A stretch of DNA of 64,000 nt from positions 13,183,877 to 13,247,876 of the forward strand of contig JAJEKV010000013.1 of assembly GCA_021234155.1 (NCBI GenBank). The letters are read 5' to 3'. Below the pieces are notes generated by a model that searched no databases, was not told the origin of the DNA, and saw only the letters and a program-made list of their open reading frames with translations. Shown piece after piece: positions 10,418-20,559 of the stretch. The stretch's first letter is position 1. Each line of letters starts with the position of its first letter. Source of the DNA: Isoetes taiwanensis. Its lineage: Eukaryota > Streptophyta > Lycopodiopsida > Isoetales > Isoetaceae. Made by a program: the position numbers and the translations under genes.

Positions 10418-11678
10418 CTAGAATTCTTTCTTAATAAACTTAGCTAGCCTCGTATCTTTTGGCATACATGTCACTCTCTTTGCATGCATAGCGCATGCAA
10501 TCGAGTCTTCGAAGCTTTGCACTATATGTTGCTCGGCCGCCTCCTGTAACGCCAGCAGCATATCGTCCGTGACTCGCTTCGAGGAGTCGAATTCTTGCAA
10601 AACTTCCCTTGTGAGTCGTGCAAAGGGGGCCCTAGGGATGAGGAAGCCGAAACTCCGCTGGAAATGCTTGATTTCTTTGGCCGCTCTTGAAAATTTCGAG
10701 TCCGCGTGTCTCTTCATGGGCTTCTTTGGAGGGGCTGGTTTCTCAGGTGGTGGCTTGAGTGTGTTCTTCTTCGTCGGCCGACCTTCTTCGACAAATGTCA
10801 CCTTATGCTCCTCGTAATACTTATAGAGTATTCCTCGTGCATTTTCATGAACGAAGTATACTCTTTCAACTCCCTTTGATATTTCAGGTCCTGCTTGAGC
10901 GCATATGACTCCCTTTGTGGCTTCGGCTTCTTCGTGGTGTCGCTGGGATGCTTCGGCGACGGCCACCTAGGGTATGGCGGTGCATTTGCCACTATGTCCT
11001 CCTCCTCCCGTGCTGTATTTGAGGGTCCAGAGCCCTCGGCTGGGTCAGGTCTTCTAGTTCCCTCATCTAACTCAGTGTCAGATGAGGATGGTGGCCTTTC
11101 CACGTCTGGCTCGTTTATGGTTTGGCGGCTGTCGTCTTGAGCTTTCTCTTGGTATCTTTGGGTAGTGCGGGGTCATTTCCCTTTTCTGCTTTCTTCTTTG
11201 CATGTTCCTCCCTTTTCTTCTTCTTTTGCTCCCTCCTCTGTTTCTTTTCTTCTTTCCGCTTGCGTTGCTCCTCTTTGGCCCTGCGACGCTCCTCCTTAGA
11301 TTTCTTCTCCCCTTTTTCCTCGCCATCCCTCTTCCTCTTTTTGCTCCCGTCCCCCTGGTTATCGACATCGCCAAAGAGTTCTTCCTCAAGCTCCCTCCTC
11401 AGCTTCTCTGCGGCTTCTTCGTCTACGGGAACCTCCTCTGACTCCTCAAGGTCTTGTGGCCGATCCTCCGCCTGGTGCTCTTGGACCTCCTCTTCGGCAT
11501 TAGGGTTAGGTTGATCCACCTGTTCCTCCTCTTCGGCGTTAGGGTTAGGTTGATCTACCTGTTCCTCTTCTTCGGCATGCTCCTGGGATGGTCGGGCCTT
11601 CTGTCGAACGGCCCGCCCTTGGGCGCTGACATATCCATCAGGCACAACTTTGCGGGCGGTCTGTTTTGTGCGAGCCAT
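10418..11678 (-). CDS. Giant histone H3 homologue encoded by element B (H3 tail, long charged linker, H3 histone fold; two frameshifts)
   Basis: The ATG at 11678 opens MARTKQTARKVVPDG, which is H3 residues 1-9 exactly. A linker of roughly 300 residues follows: acidic repeats (EEEEQVDQPNPNA twice), a bipartite-NLS-like KKRKRD, and a Lys/Arg/Glu coiled-coil-like stretch. The frame shifts near 11115 and again near 10830. The last about 89 codons (10687-10421) align without gaps to H3 from the alpha-N helix to the C-terminus: KEIKHFQRS, LIPRAPFARLTREV, LALQEAAEQHIVQSFED, CAMHAKRVTCMPKD. By hand count about 43 of 88 positions are identical. The H3-H3' interface residues C110, H113, R116, D123, L126 and I130 are all kept, as are the DNA contacts R69, R72 and R83; K56 is Arg, K79 is Asp and R63 is Pro. 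Loop 1 has canonical H3 length, not CENH3 length. It has its own TATA box (11779) and two upstream hairpins. It could be two overlapping genes (an ATG at 10717 precedes the fold) or a spliced gene; one frameshifted gene is the simplest reading. Confidence 0.92.
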
Positions 11679-11778
11679 GTCTTTGTTTGATGAATTTCGA
11701 GCTCGGGCTCCTGAAGATCGTTCTCTGGGACGAGCTGTTCTTTGGGGGCGCTGGGGACAAATGAGGAACCCTAATTTT

Positions 11779-11788
11779 CTATTTATAG
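11779..11788 (-). promoter_or_regulatory. TATA box CTATAAATAG of the element B H3 gene
   Basis: It lies 101 bp upstream of the ATG at 11678, identical to the boxes at 455 and 9740. Downstream, the leader shares CCTCATTTGT and the AAGAC before the ATG with element A. Confidence 0.7.
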
Positions 11789-11897
11789 GTAGGTGAAATT
11801 TAGGGTTTGGACCTGCAATTCCATATTGGGCCAATCTAGAGGGTATTAGTGAAGATATGAGGAGTACAGGGTTTATTCAGCCAAAAAGTATCCACCA

Positions 11898-11961
11898 CTC
11901 ACACAGTGCGCGAGAAGTAGTTAGGAATATGGTCCTAAGTAGCCTGGGCGCACTCTGTGAG
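11898..11961. repeat. Hairpin upstream of the H3 gene, proximal
   Basis: Arms CTCACACAGTGCGC (11898-11911) and GCGCACTCTGTGAG (11948-11961) pair with one mismatch; the inner palindrome TTAGGAATATGGTCCTAA is at 11921-11938. It lies about 110 bp upstream of the TATA box. Confidence 0.87.
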
Positions 11962-12110
11962 GGGTCACCTCTTTTTGGGTCTATTTTTCGATTTACAAGG
12001 AGTTTATTAGTGTTTTAACATGCAAAACTAGCTAGAATCTAAGCAATAAGCTGAACTACACTGTCAGATTACCTAAATTATGCTTCTAACTAGGTCAAGT
12101 TGGGTCCACC

Positions 12111-12174
12111 ACTCACACAGTGTGCGAGAAGCAGTTAGGAACATAATCCTAATTGGCCTGGGCGCACTCTATGA
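12111..12174. repeat. Hairpin upstream of the H3 gene, distal
   Basis: Arms CTCACACAGTGTGC (12111-12124) and GCGCACTCTATGAG (12161-12174) surround an imperfect inner stem TTAGGAACATAATCCTAA. It is the second of the leader pair, in the same place as the distal hairpin of element A. Confidence 0.85.
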
Positions 12175-12381
12175 GGGGTCACCCCTTTTTGGGCAATTTA
12201 GGTTGGGCTTATGCTAAAACTTATCACTACTCTTAGCATTAACCTATTGCTGCACTACAATTGAGAAAAATTTTCCCCCAATTTTCGAGGTTCTTGCTTG
12301 GGAGGTTGTTCCCAAGACTGGAAGTCTACTGTTAGTCCTAAGGAAAATGGTCAGTGCTCGATCTTGGTCTACCAAGATCAT

Positions 12382-12393
12382 GCTATGATACCA
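12382..12393 (-). other. Primer-binding site of element B
   Basis: The minus strand reads TGGTATCATAGC one base after the LTR end, one mismatch from the initiator-Met primer site. Confidence 0.85.
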
Positions 12394-12394
12394 C

Positions 12395-13993
12395 TGTGAC
12401 GTCCCCTGCTCCTTATACGATGCACACATCATATCCGAAGGAGGAGCCTTCCCCCTAGCAGCTATACTGACAGGGGCCATCCACCTGACTCCACTCCCAG
12501 TGGAATGAGCCAGCTAGGGAAGAGTGGATGTGTCATTTACTCGTCTCCATCGGGTCGACCTATCTGCGGAAGCACGAATAAACATGAGCGCATAACATAA
12601 CATGTCAATACAATCACCTCGAAGGGTGAACATATCATGATCATCATAGAGATAACACTATCAACATAACAATGACAGAAAAAGGGGAAGATCCTACCCA
12701 AGGCTCAGACTCAAGGGGAATGACTGACGGCTTGGGTCTCCAGAAGTCATTGCAGACAGAATTCATGGCAAATGAATTTGGCTGGCCTATGAACATGGCT
12801 TAGGGTAGTCCACTCCATCCGCCCCTCCCGTGCACACTGTGCAGAGTAGGCTGACAAGTGTTGGGACCTGGCCGTAGCCTACCGGGTGAATAGCCAGAGG
12901 GGCTACTGCTACTGGGTTGCATCTCCCCAGGCAGGAGGAGAGTTGCCTCTCCTCCAGAGGTATCCATGCTCATCACAAGTGGCTAGAGGGCCACTGCCCC
13001 TATTCGACTTAACTCACTGGAAGGTGACGCATCACCCCACGAGTGTCGAGCTCATGCCTTGCCCACACGCAGTGACAAGCCATTAAGCCTAGCCCACAGA
13101 GACCCCCGATAGGCCTTACTACCAAAGGGGTCAATCCGTGATGAGACAAGTTCCTCCTTATCAACCGGCCTAGCCCCTTCACCCACAACCAGGCAGGCTC
13201 CTGTGCACGAGCCGCATATAATTGGGAACTAGTGGTGCTACCTAGGATCATCTGCTACACAGCTTTAGGTCTCTAACCCCCTTCCCAATACATGGAGGTC
13301 ACAGAGTGAAATACATCCAACATCACAGAGCTAAAATAGAGAACATCATCTAATCTATCTACCTACACAACAGAGTTAGGTTCCTTAGTTAGGGCTTATG
13401 ATCTCGGGGTCTATAAGGCCTCTAGAGTTGATCTAACATACTAAACCAGCCTATTGCCTTGCCCAAAGACGGCTTTGCACAACAGAATGACTAGATACCT
13501 GGTCCTTGACCTGCTCCTGATCCTCGGAAGGCGTCCATGCTCCTGATCTTGCTGAAGATGGCTGCTAATCGATAATCTGTTGTGCAAATCCGGCTTTCCG
13601 GAGCTTAGCAATGCGGATTAGAGTCCAGACTTGGCCGAAATGGCTCAAGGGAACCCTAAATGCGAGAATGGGAAAGGAGCTCTATGAAACCCTAAATGTC
13701 AAAGATAGAAAGGGTTTAGGGTTTAGGTTTATAACCCTTATATAGACCCTTTTTAGGTTAGGTTAACCATTTGGCCAAATGGGTTCATGCCATTTGGAAA
13801 ATGGGGGTTCAAGGGGGTTTTGTTGTGTATGTTTTATTAACATGCACAACATTTGAGGTTGCCCCCTAGGTGCAACTCTTGGCCCCTAGGTGCAACGTTC
13901 TTCGGCTCTCAAGTACATGTCATCTATGGCATGTACGTGTGAGTGGCAGTATAATATACGTATTAGGAGCATATATTATGCTTGAACGTCACA
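12395..13993 (-). repeat. 5' LTR of element B (1,599 bp)
   Basis: On the plus strand it runs from TGTGACGTCCCC to GAACGTCACA. It is collinear with 1039-2628. Its outer edge (13994) abuts the gag codons of element C exactly, which marks the insertion point; the first flanking bases are GGACC. Confidence 0.9.
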
Positions 13994-14052
13994 GGACCTC
14001 CCTGATACACCTCCACTGTAGCAAGCAAACTTGCACCGAACCTGCTAGACAT
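13994..14052 (-). pseudogene. First 20 codons of copia gag (element C)
   Basis: The ATG at 14052 opens MSSRFGASLLATVEVYQGG, matching the gag start of element D (MSSRFGAGLLSTVEVYKGG) at 16 of 19 positions. It ends at 13994 where the LTR of B begins. It dates C as older than B. Confidence 0.85.
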
Positions 14053-14736
14053 TGCAACAACCTTGTTCTGCAATCACACTAGCTCTGATACCAATGTTAG
14101 CAAACTTGAGGCCTTTAAAGCATTTAACTTAGATCAACTAGTTTTCCAATTTTTAGTCTTAATGAACCATTGAAAATATGATCAAACCCATCTTCTAATA
14201 ATTAACTATGCATAATATCGATTTACTATAGCAATGGTCTAGGGATCCAAATGAACAGTAACACCAGGTCTTTGCATTCAAAATTCCTCCTTATTTACAG
14301 AGTTTTTCAACTGGTCCGGCCTCGTTCCAATCAACGATAAGAATAATTATACACAGGGTTATTTACAGGATTCTACTTCGGCTGATCCGGCGTCGGTTAA
14401 ACTGGATAAATTCGTTTTTAGATTGTCAACTTTCCTTCCAAGTTTTCTGCCATCACCTCTTGCATATCAATAGTCGAATTTATCCTTTAATAACACGTCA
14501 ACCTTTTAAGACTTAATATATAAGCCTTTTAAAAAACCATTAACCTTTGTTTTTGAACTTAACCATGTTGCTCCTTGAACTTAAACAACTTGAGCTGTTC
14601 CTACTCCATTGTAGCACTGTGATAATGTTTGATGTTGATCTGAGTAACTTTATTGTATGATGTCCTTCCCTTTTTTTTCTTGAACAGTTCCATAGATCTC
14701 CAGGAATATGTGATGACTCATAACATTATTCTAACA
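13994..14736 (-). mobile_element. Element C: Ty1/copia 5' LTR and gag start, cut by element B
   Basis: On the minus strand: LTR (14736-14095), primer site TGGTATCAGAGC (14093-14082), then a gag start. The LTR reads TGTTAG...CTAACA on the plus strand with perfect 6-bp inverted ends, 642 bp; its outer boundary at 14736 is inferred from that terminus alone. The rest of C is displaced by B. It is a relative of element D (the gag start is nearly the same). Confidence 0.75.
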
Positions 14737-14814
14737 ATATAAAGTGTTAGTTGCAATTTCTAGATAGGGACTATCTTAGCGGAGTAAGTAACATCAAACT
14801 TATATTCTTCAATT

Positions 14815-15880
14815 CTTGCTCTGCGACTCACATGAAAACAACAACATCCCCCTAGCTAGCCTTTTCATTCATCTCAGCAGTTTTTTCTACAATGGTATAG
14901 GGTGGGTAGCTGCACATCGCAGGCTACCCAAAAAATGAAAAACATAGGGAATATCCAGTTATAACACCTGGACCCCAAATAAAATTGTGTGCTACAGATG
15001 TTGGCTAGTGTACCTGCCAAGAGCTTATCGCCGGGATTAAAAAACCCCGCCCTTTCGGGTTTTCGAGGAAAAACCCTAGCGATAAAATCTCGGCAAGGGG
15101 CTTGGACAACACAGGGCTGCTAAACGTTCCCACAAAAAACCCACTCCACAGAGAATACCGAAGTCGCATATCACCCCTGGACCTGCACATCATCAACAGA
15201 AAAACCAATAGAGAAAAAACCTCAAAAAGCGAGGGGCTGGTCACGCGTGCCACGCGACAAAAAAACAATATTTATACCTCGAAAAAGCGAGGGGCTAATC
15301 ATGCGTGCCACGTGACAATTATAACAAAAATGAACATATAAATAACAATTTTAAGGGGGGGGGAAGGTGGGAGCCATGGATACTGCTGATTCGATGAAGA
15401 ACTCTGCAATAAATAGCAATCCCCCAACCTGATGAACGGCTTAAAAATGCATGCGATGCATGTATGCGACGCATGCAACGCATGCATGCTCGTCTTGCGC
15501 AAGAATCCCGATCCCCTATGCAGATCGAAGACATTCTTGCTCTGCGACTCGTACGAAAACAATAACATCCTGATATCTGAGAACTTCAAATACTAGATCC
15601 GAGGAGAAAAGTTGAAGAATTGTCCTATGCCGGACAAAAAGGCAAAGATAGAAGAGGTTAGAAAGGATAGGAATGGTCAAGAAAGAGTAGCTCATGCAAG
15701 AAGAAGCCCCTCCTCCACATGAGATCAAAGAATAGAAGCCATGGATACTGCTGAGAGATGAGAAAGCGCCGATGAACATTCGATGAAGAACTCTGCAATA
15801 AATAGCGATCCCCCAGCCTGATGAACGGACTAAAAATGCATGCGACGCATGCAATGCATCTTTGAGTTGAGTAATGCATC
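14815..15880. repeat. Composite dispersed repeat, copy 1 (long unit plus short unit)
   Basis: Two units lie in tandem. Both start with a CTCTGCGACTC...GAAAACAA block (near 14818 and 15540) and both end with GAAGAACTCTGCAATAAATAGC...ATGCATGCGA (near 15395-15500 and 15785-15860), but the middles differ: long (about 700 bp) and short (about 330 bp). The long unit carries an antisense LINE-3'-end-like hairpin (GGGATTAAAAAACCCC...GGGTTTTCGAGGAAAAACCC, 15031-15077). The same long-plus-short arrangement occurs at 53790-54803. There is no coding capacity I trust. Confidence 0.7.
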
Positions 15881-16009
15881 CATTACTTGTGCTAACATCT
15901 TTGAGTTATACCAAATTCTGCTTCCACATAGAGATGAAAATCTTGGAACCTAAGAAAGGCTTCATCTTTGTGATTATACAGAATGCCCAAGCAAATCTGT
16001 TGTTAATCA

Positions 16010-17560
16010 TCAACATTTGTTAAAAATCAATGATCTCTTCTCAGGGATACTTTTTGACATGTAACATAAGTCCATGTAAATTGTTTCTAGAACTTTGGTG
16101 GTTCTGAATTCAACATGTTGAGGATATGGTTGTTGCATTTGCCTACCCAAACCACATGCTTGACACTCAAAGGATTTAATCTTAAAATGTGATAGGCCGA
16201 TTATTCTTAATGTGGCTAATTCTCTAATGGTGCTGTGAGAATGTATAGGTTGATGCCATATTGTCTTATTCGATGTTGATTGAACATCGGAGTATTCTAC
16301 ATAGGGAAATTGCAATGGTACATGTTTCATAATATTAAGGCAAAGGTCGACTGTTTAGGCGGTGGATATTCTATGATAAGGGTCAAAACTCAAATTTGGA
16401 ATGATTCTTAATGGACAAATAGAAGATGCACTTATGTAGGCACAATTCCGGAAAGCCCAAAACCGACTGCGATTGATCTGGGCTGTCAAAGATAAAGCCT
16501 GTATGTTTGGATTAATCTGTATCGGATTCTCTGTGCAGATTGATCCCTTATACAGGTGTACAATATGGCATCAAAGGGGAATGTGAGAATGTATAGGTTG
16601 ATGCCATATTGCCTTATTCGATGTTGATTGAACATAGGAGTATTCTACATAGGGGAATTGCAATGGTACATGTTTCATAATATTAAGGCAAAGGTCGACA
16701 CTTTAGATGGTGGATATTCTATGATTAAGGTCGAAACTCAAATTTGGAATGATCCTTAGTGGACAAATAGAAGATGCACTTGTGTAGATACAATTCCGGA
16801 AAGCCCAAAACCCTGCAATTGATCTGGGCTGTCAGAGATAAAGCCTGTATGTTTGGATTGATCTGTATCGGATTCTCTGTGCAGATCGATCCCTTATTAA
16901 TCAAAAAGGCAAAACAAGTGTGATCCATTTTGTGTAATGGTTTTGTCTTAAAACACGATGAATCGTGTTCTGATTTCATTGCTACAGTATATAACCTATA
17001 ATGATTGATTGGATATTCAGTTGTTTAAAGTGTTATTTGTATAGGATCATGTTAAATAAGATTTCTATGGTATAACATGTTTCTAACAATTTGAGTTGGA
17101 ATATTTCTCACAGGTGCATCTCCAACATGGCAAATCTTGCGTGCCATAACTATTCAAGATGTTTGCTGCAATATAGCTAAAGCTTGGGTTTGAGGTGTTC
17201 CATCTATAGTATACAAACTTCACTTATTCATGTGTCTTATTATGTTAACTTGAAGCGAGTGTGTTATAATGAACTTTCAAGGACTCAAAATGGTTTATCA
17301 AAGGTAGAAATAGATAATAGGTTGGCTGCAATATCAAGGACATAAAAGACTTAGTTGATGAGAGATACTCCTTGTTCCTGCTGAAGATTAATATTATTTT
17401 GGAGTCTGATTGCAGGATGACTTCATTTGCTAGTGTCACTAACATATGTATCAAGAGTAGGATTAGTGAATATGTGGTTTTGGTGAAAATATGTTGAAAA
17501 GCCCTTGAATCCACGAGTAAAAATTTCATACTAAGATGTAAGATAGGAGCTGCAACCATT
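16010..17560 (-). pseudogene. Decayed Ty1/copia internal region (protease to integrase start)
   Basis: Read leftward, a protease-like KFLLVDSRAFQHIF (the usual DSG is DSR) with LVTLANEV downstream is followed by a GAG-pre-integrase block with WHQPIHSHSTIRELATLRI, FECQACGLGRQMQQPYP and LETIYMDLCYM. A segment of about 320 bp is duplicated in tandem (16233-16555 and 16582-16896). Many stops. Neither LTR is identified. Confidence 0.7.
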
Positions 17561-17572
17561 AGGTATTCTTTA

Positions 17573-18507
17573 GTGAAGATGCTTGAGAGTGTAACTCGAA
17601 TGGTGCTAGTCGCAAATTTGGCACTGGGACTTGCAGAATTATTTCCTTTTCAATTTCTTTATAGGCCTTACTTGCATCTTTGTCTCTACAAGTTTCATCC
17701 TAGCTTTTTCCTTCTTTTCTTCCTCTTAGTTTCTCCTCATTCTCTCTTTCCGGGCGCTCTTGAGGGTTCTGTGGTTTTTTTGGTTTGCTCATAACTCTTG
17801 ATTTCGAAGTCAGATTGGGTGTTTTGGGACTCGTCGGAAAGCTCATCAATTTCCTAATGGCATCTGATTCATAATGCTTTAGTTCTTTTGAGGGAGCATC
17901 ATCTCCTGACATGTCTGGCACGTTCTTGGTGGATATAGGGTTTTGACTGCAATTTTTCTTTTTGCCATGACTCCTATATCTGGTGGCAGCTTTCGGTGGG
18001 TTTTCACTCACCAATAGTTCTGGCCCCTTCCTGGTGGGGTTAAGGGTCTTGACTACAGTTTTCTTTGCATTATAACTCTTGCATCAGGTGATGGTTTTCG
18101 TGACTTTGGGCTCCTTGGAAAGCTCGCGCCGTTCTCTTTCCAATGGTTTCTAATTTTCATGGTGATTTGGTCGTTTGGTAGAGCACTAGTTCGTGACAAA
18201 TCCGGCCCCTTCTTGGTGGGGTTAGCTTTTTGTCATCACTCCTACATTTGGTGCGCTTTTGAGGGCTTGGGCTTGTTTGACATCCAACTATATGCCCTTT
18301 TTGATGACTTCTGATGTGTATAGTGATTCGATAGCTCTGGTAAAGCTCATGATAAATTCATCTCCTTCTAGACAGCCTGTAAGTAGATCACTAGCTTCTT
18401 TGATTCGAGGATCCCGGGTGATGGACTCTTCCCCAAATTGCTAGTTGGAGATGATGTTCTGATACATCTTGGCTTCGTCCATCGAAGTCATATTTCTTGC
18501 ACTTTCC
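17573..18507 (-). other. Degraded coding-like sequence, family unknown
   Basis: The minus-strand frame from the ATG at 18507 (MESARNMTSMDEAKMYQN) continues through single stops into FIMSFTRAIESLYTSEVIKK; farther left a Lys/Pro-rich frame (KPKKPQNPQERPEREN) runs to about 17700. It may be gag-like or a decayed host gene; I cannot tell. Confidence 0.3.
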
Positions 18508-20008
18508 ATTTTCAAATGATAACTTATGGTTTAGGTGTACATATGCCATTACTTATGTTCCTTGAGCTATCTTGTGATAGTTATTTGTTTTCACCACTCC
18601 TACTTCTGGTGGATTAATCATTTTCTATTTTTCTCCAAGCATATGGAGGAGCGTTGTCGCTTCCCTTGTTTACTCCCTTTTGCTACTTTACACACTTCTC
18701 TATTGATTTTTTGTTGTTCTCCTTTTTGTAGTTCTCGCAGTTCTACTAGTCCCTTTGAGTTCATTCTTCCTCTTTTGTTCTAGTTTCATATTTCATTCTT
18801 CCACTATGACTTTTGTTTAACCCCATTTTATCCCATTTAGACAATTGCCTCATTGAGGATTTAAACCATTTATGTTGCTCATTTATTAGGGTCAAGGGGT
18901 TCAAGATTAATAATCTCCATCGTTGTTAGCGTGATTTATTGGTAAGATCTTCCGTCCCTTGCATGGACACCTGTGTTCAGATTCAACCTAGGTATGTTTT
19001 GATTTTGCATGTTTCTTATTTCGCCGGAGTTCGACTTCGTTCTCGTAGTTATGTGCTTTGTTCCAAATATTTTATTTGTTTGTTCGACTCATTGTCTTTG
19101 TTATTGGTATATGCATATTATTATGCCATCACGCAATTGCTCCCTCATTGGAACCATTATCTTCTTCCTCCCGTGGAATAGATTATGTACCATAATGTTG
19201 TAAATGCATGTTGCGTCTGCACATTTGTCATTTTTAGATGTTCATAGGGCCATATTATGGTATACTAAAAGTTGCCTTTGGTCTATGGGATTCTTAGACA
19301 GACAGACGGATGGATGGACGGACGGACGGACGGACGGACAGACAGACAGTATTTTTATGTAATGCCAAATTGGCAGCACTCATAAGGACATAAGATGAAC
19401 CCCCAGAGACTTGAATACCAGATCTAGCTTCCTTGTTCATGCGATCAGTGATATTGTTTCATTTTTGCACCATGCTGGGCTCATTTTTAGCTTGTTGATA
19501 TGCTTTCAGATTTCACTTAGGGTACACTCTTAATTTTACAGATGCTCTCTGCTCAGTTTAGTCATATGCATGACATTGCTATATTGAGCCATGTTGTTGT
19601 TCTTTTGCTCTGGGTTGTTCTATATTGTTCCTTTGATATCATTGTTCTAGTTGCTCCGAATTATTTGGCTACATTAGTTCATCAATCTCTTTGCTTCATT
19701 AGTCCACAATTTTCCTTTAGCCTCTTGCTTCTTTATTTTATGAGTTCCAAATTTTCCCCATAGATTCACGCATTGTGGATATGTAAGTGAACTTGCCGAG
19801 TTGACATCATTAGGCCAAATTTTGACTTGACTAAAATAGAAGTCAACATTAGAATGGCTCATTTTATGCAAGGCTTACAAGGTATATAAATTTGATTACT
19901 TTATTTGTGCATTAGGAATGTCGTATGAATGGTTCAATTGTCTAAATAACCGGATTGTTCTTGTCTGGGTTGCTAACAAATTTTTTGCAGGATTTGTTGT
20001 ATATTGTC
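18508..20008. other. Non-coding stretch with a GACG/GACA microsatellite
   Basis: No gene seen. A tetranucleotide tract (GACA, GATG and GACG units) lies at 19296-19349. The longer open frames here are pyrimidine-rich and look accidental. Confidence 0.6.
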
Positions 20009-20110
20009 ATTCTTTTTTTTTTTTTTTTTTTTTTGAAGAAACGGCAGATTTTTGTATTCATCAGAAACTGAAATACATGGAGCTAGCTATATAGCAGCAG
20101 CTATTGTCAT
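20009..20110 (-). mobile_element. LINE- or SINE-like 3' end with poly-A tail (minus strand)
   Basis: The T-run at 20009-20034 is a poly-A tail on the minus strand, preceded by GAATACAAAAATCTGCCG and TTTCTTC, typical of the 3' end of plant L1-type retroelements. The body is not recognisable beyond this. Confidence 0.5.
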
Positions 20111-20289
20111 AAAATACTCCCTCTCTATTGTAAGTTAAGAGGGTAAAAATAAATATCCAAAATAACCTCATGGTCATAAGCCTTGAGGATTTCAAAATTT
20201 ATATAGTAAACTGCAGACAGTAAAAGCAATAAAGGTAAACTATGTAGTTGTTGTGGACTGGTATAGATATGAAGCCCTGTAATATACTT

Positions 20290-20559
20290 TTAGAGATTGT
20301 CGATTTCTGCCTGCATGAGGTCATCGATGGTGAACTCAGCAATGACCCGTGTACCGAAAATCTGCAACCAATCATCCAATTCTTGAACTGTGTGCATGGT
20401 GTTGTTCAGTAGACTCATGGCTATAGCAATCCTCTGTGCTTGCTCTTTCTCATACAGTTTTCTGAAAATATTTTTTAGGCCATTATGTTCCCAAACAGCT
20501 TCAATCTTCAAGATCCTTTTTATTGCCTTTGCTCGAATCATATGCCACTTCATTCTCAT
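20290..20559 (-). CDS. Hypothetical protein, 89 aa
   Basis: An open frame starting MRMKWHMIRAKAIKRILKI and ending DDLMQAEIDNL. It is helical in appearance, basic at the N-terminus and acidic at the C-terminus. No family recognised and no supporting context. It may be the C-terminal part of a larger decayed gene. Confidence 0.3.
   Translation of the reverse strand: MRMKWHMIRAKAIKRILKIEAVWEHNGLKNIFRKLYEKEQAQRIAIAMSLLNNTMHTVQELDDWLQIFGTRVIAEFTIDDLMQAEIDNL

Larger units (their letters stand above)
4386..13993 (-). mobile_element. Element B: Ty3/gypsy-like retrotransposon carrying a histone H3 gene and an extra ORF, 3' truncated
   Basis: On the minus strand: LTR (13993-12395), primer site, two hairpins, TATA box, giant H3 gene (11678-10418), hairpins, TATA box, ORF of 503 aa (9629-8118), gag (from 7983), aspartic protease, reverse transcriptase, RNase H and the start of integrase, cut near 4386. 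There is no 3' LTR. It inserted into codon 20 of the gag gene of copia element C, whose sequence resumes at 13994. Several stops and frameshifts show that this copy is dead. Two accessory genes between the LTR and gag, each with its own TATA box, are unusual for the superfamily. Confidence 0.8.

Noticed and set aside
11115-11834. Start of the H3 gene at the upstream ATG (11834)
   Set aside because: It would lie upstream of the TATA box and place 52 unrelated residues before the H3 tail; the ATG at 11678 is matched in element A.
1039-13993. Reading 1039-2628 and 12395-13993 as the two LTRs of one 13-kb element
   Set aside because: The left LTR is itself followed by a primer site, hairpins, TATA box and H3-tail start, has no polypurine tract on its inner side for that reading, and differs strongly from the right LTR. 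Two insertions fit better.
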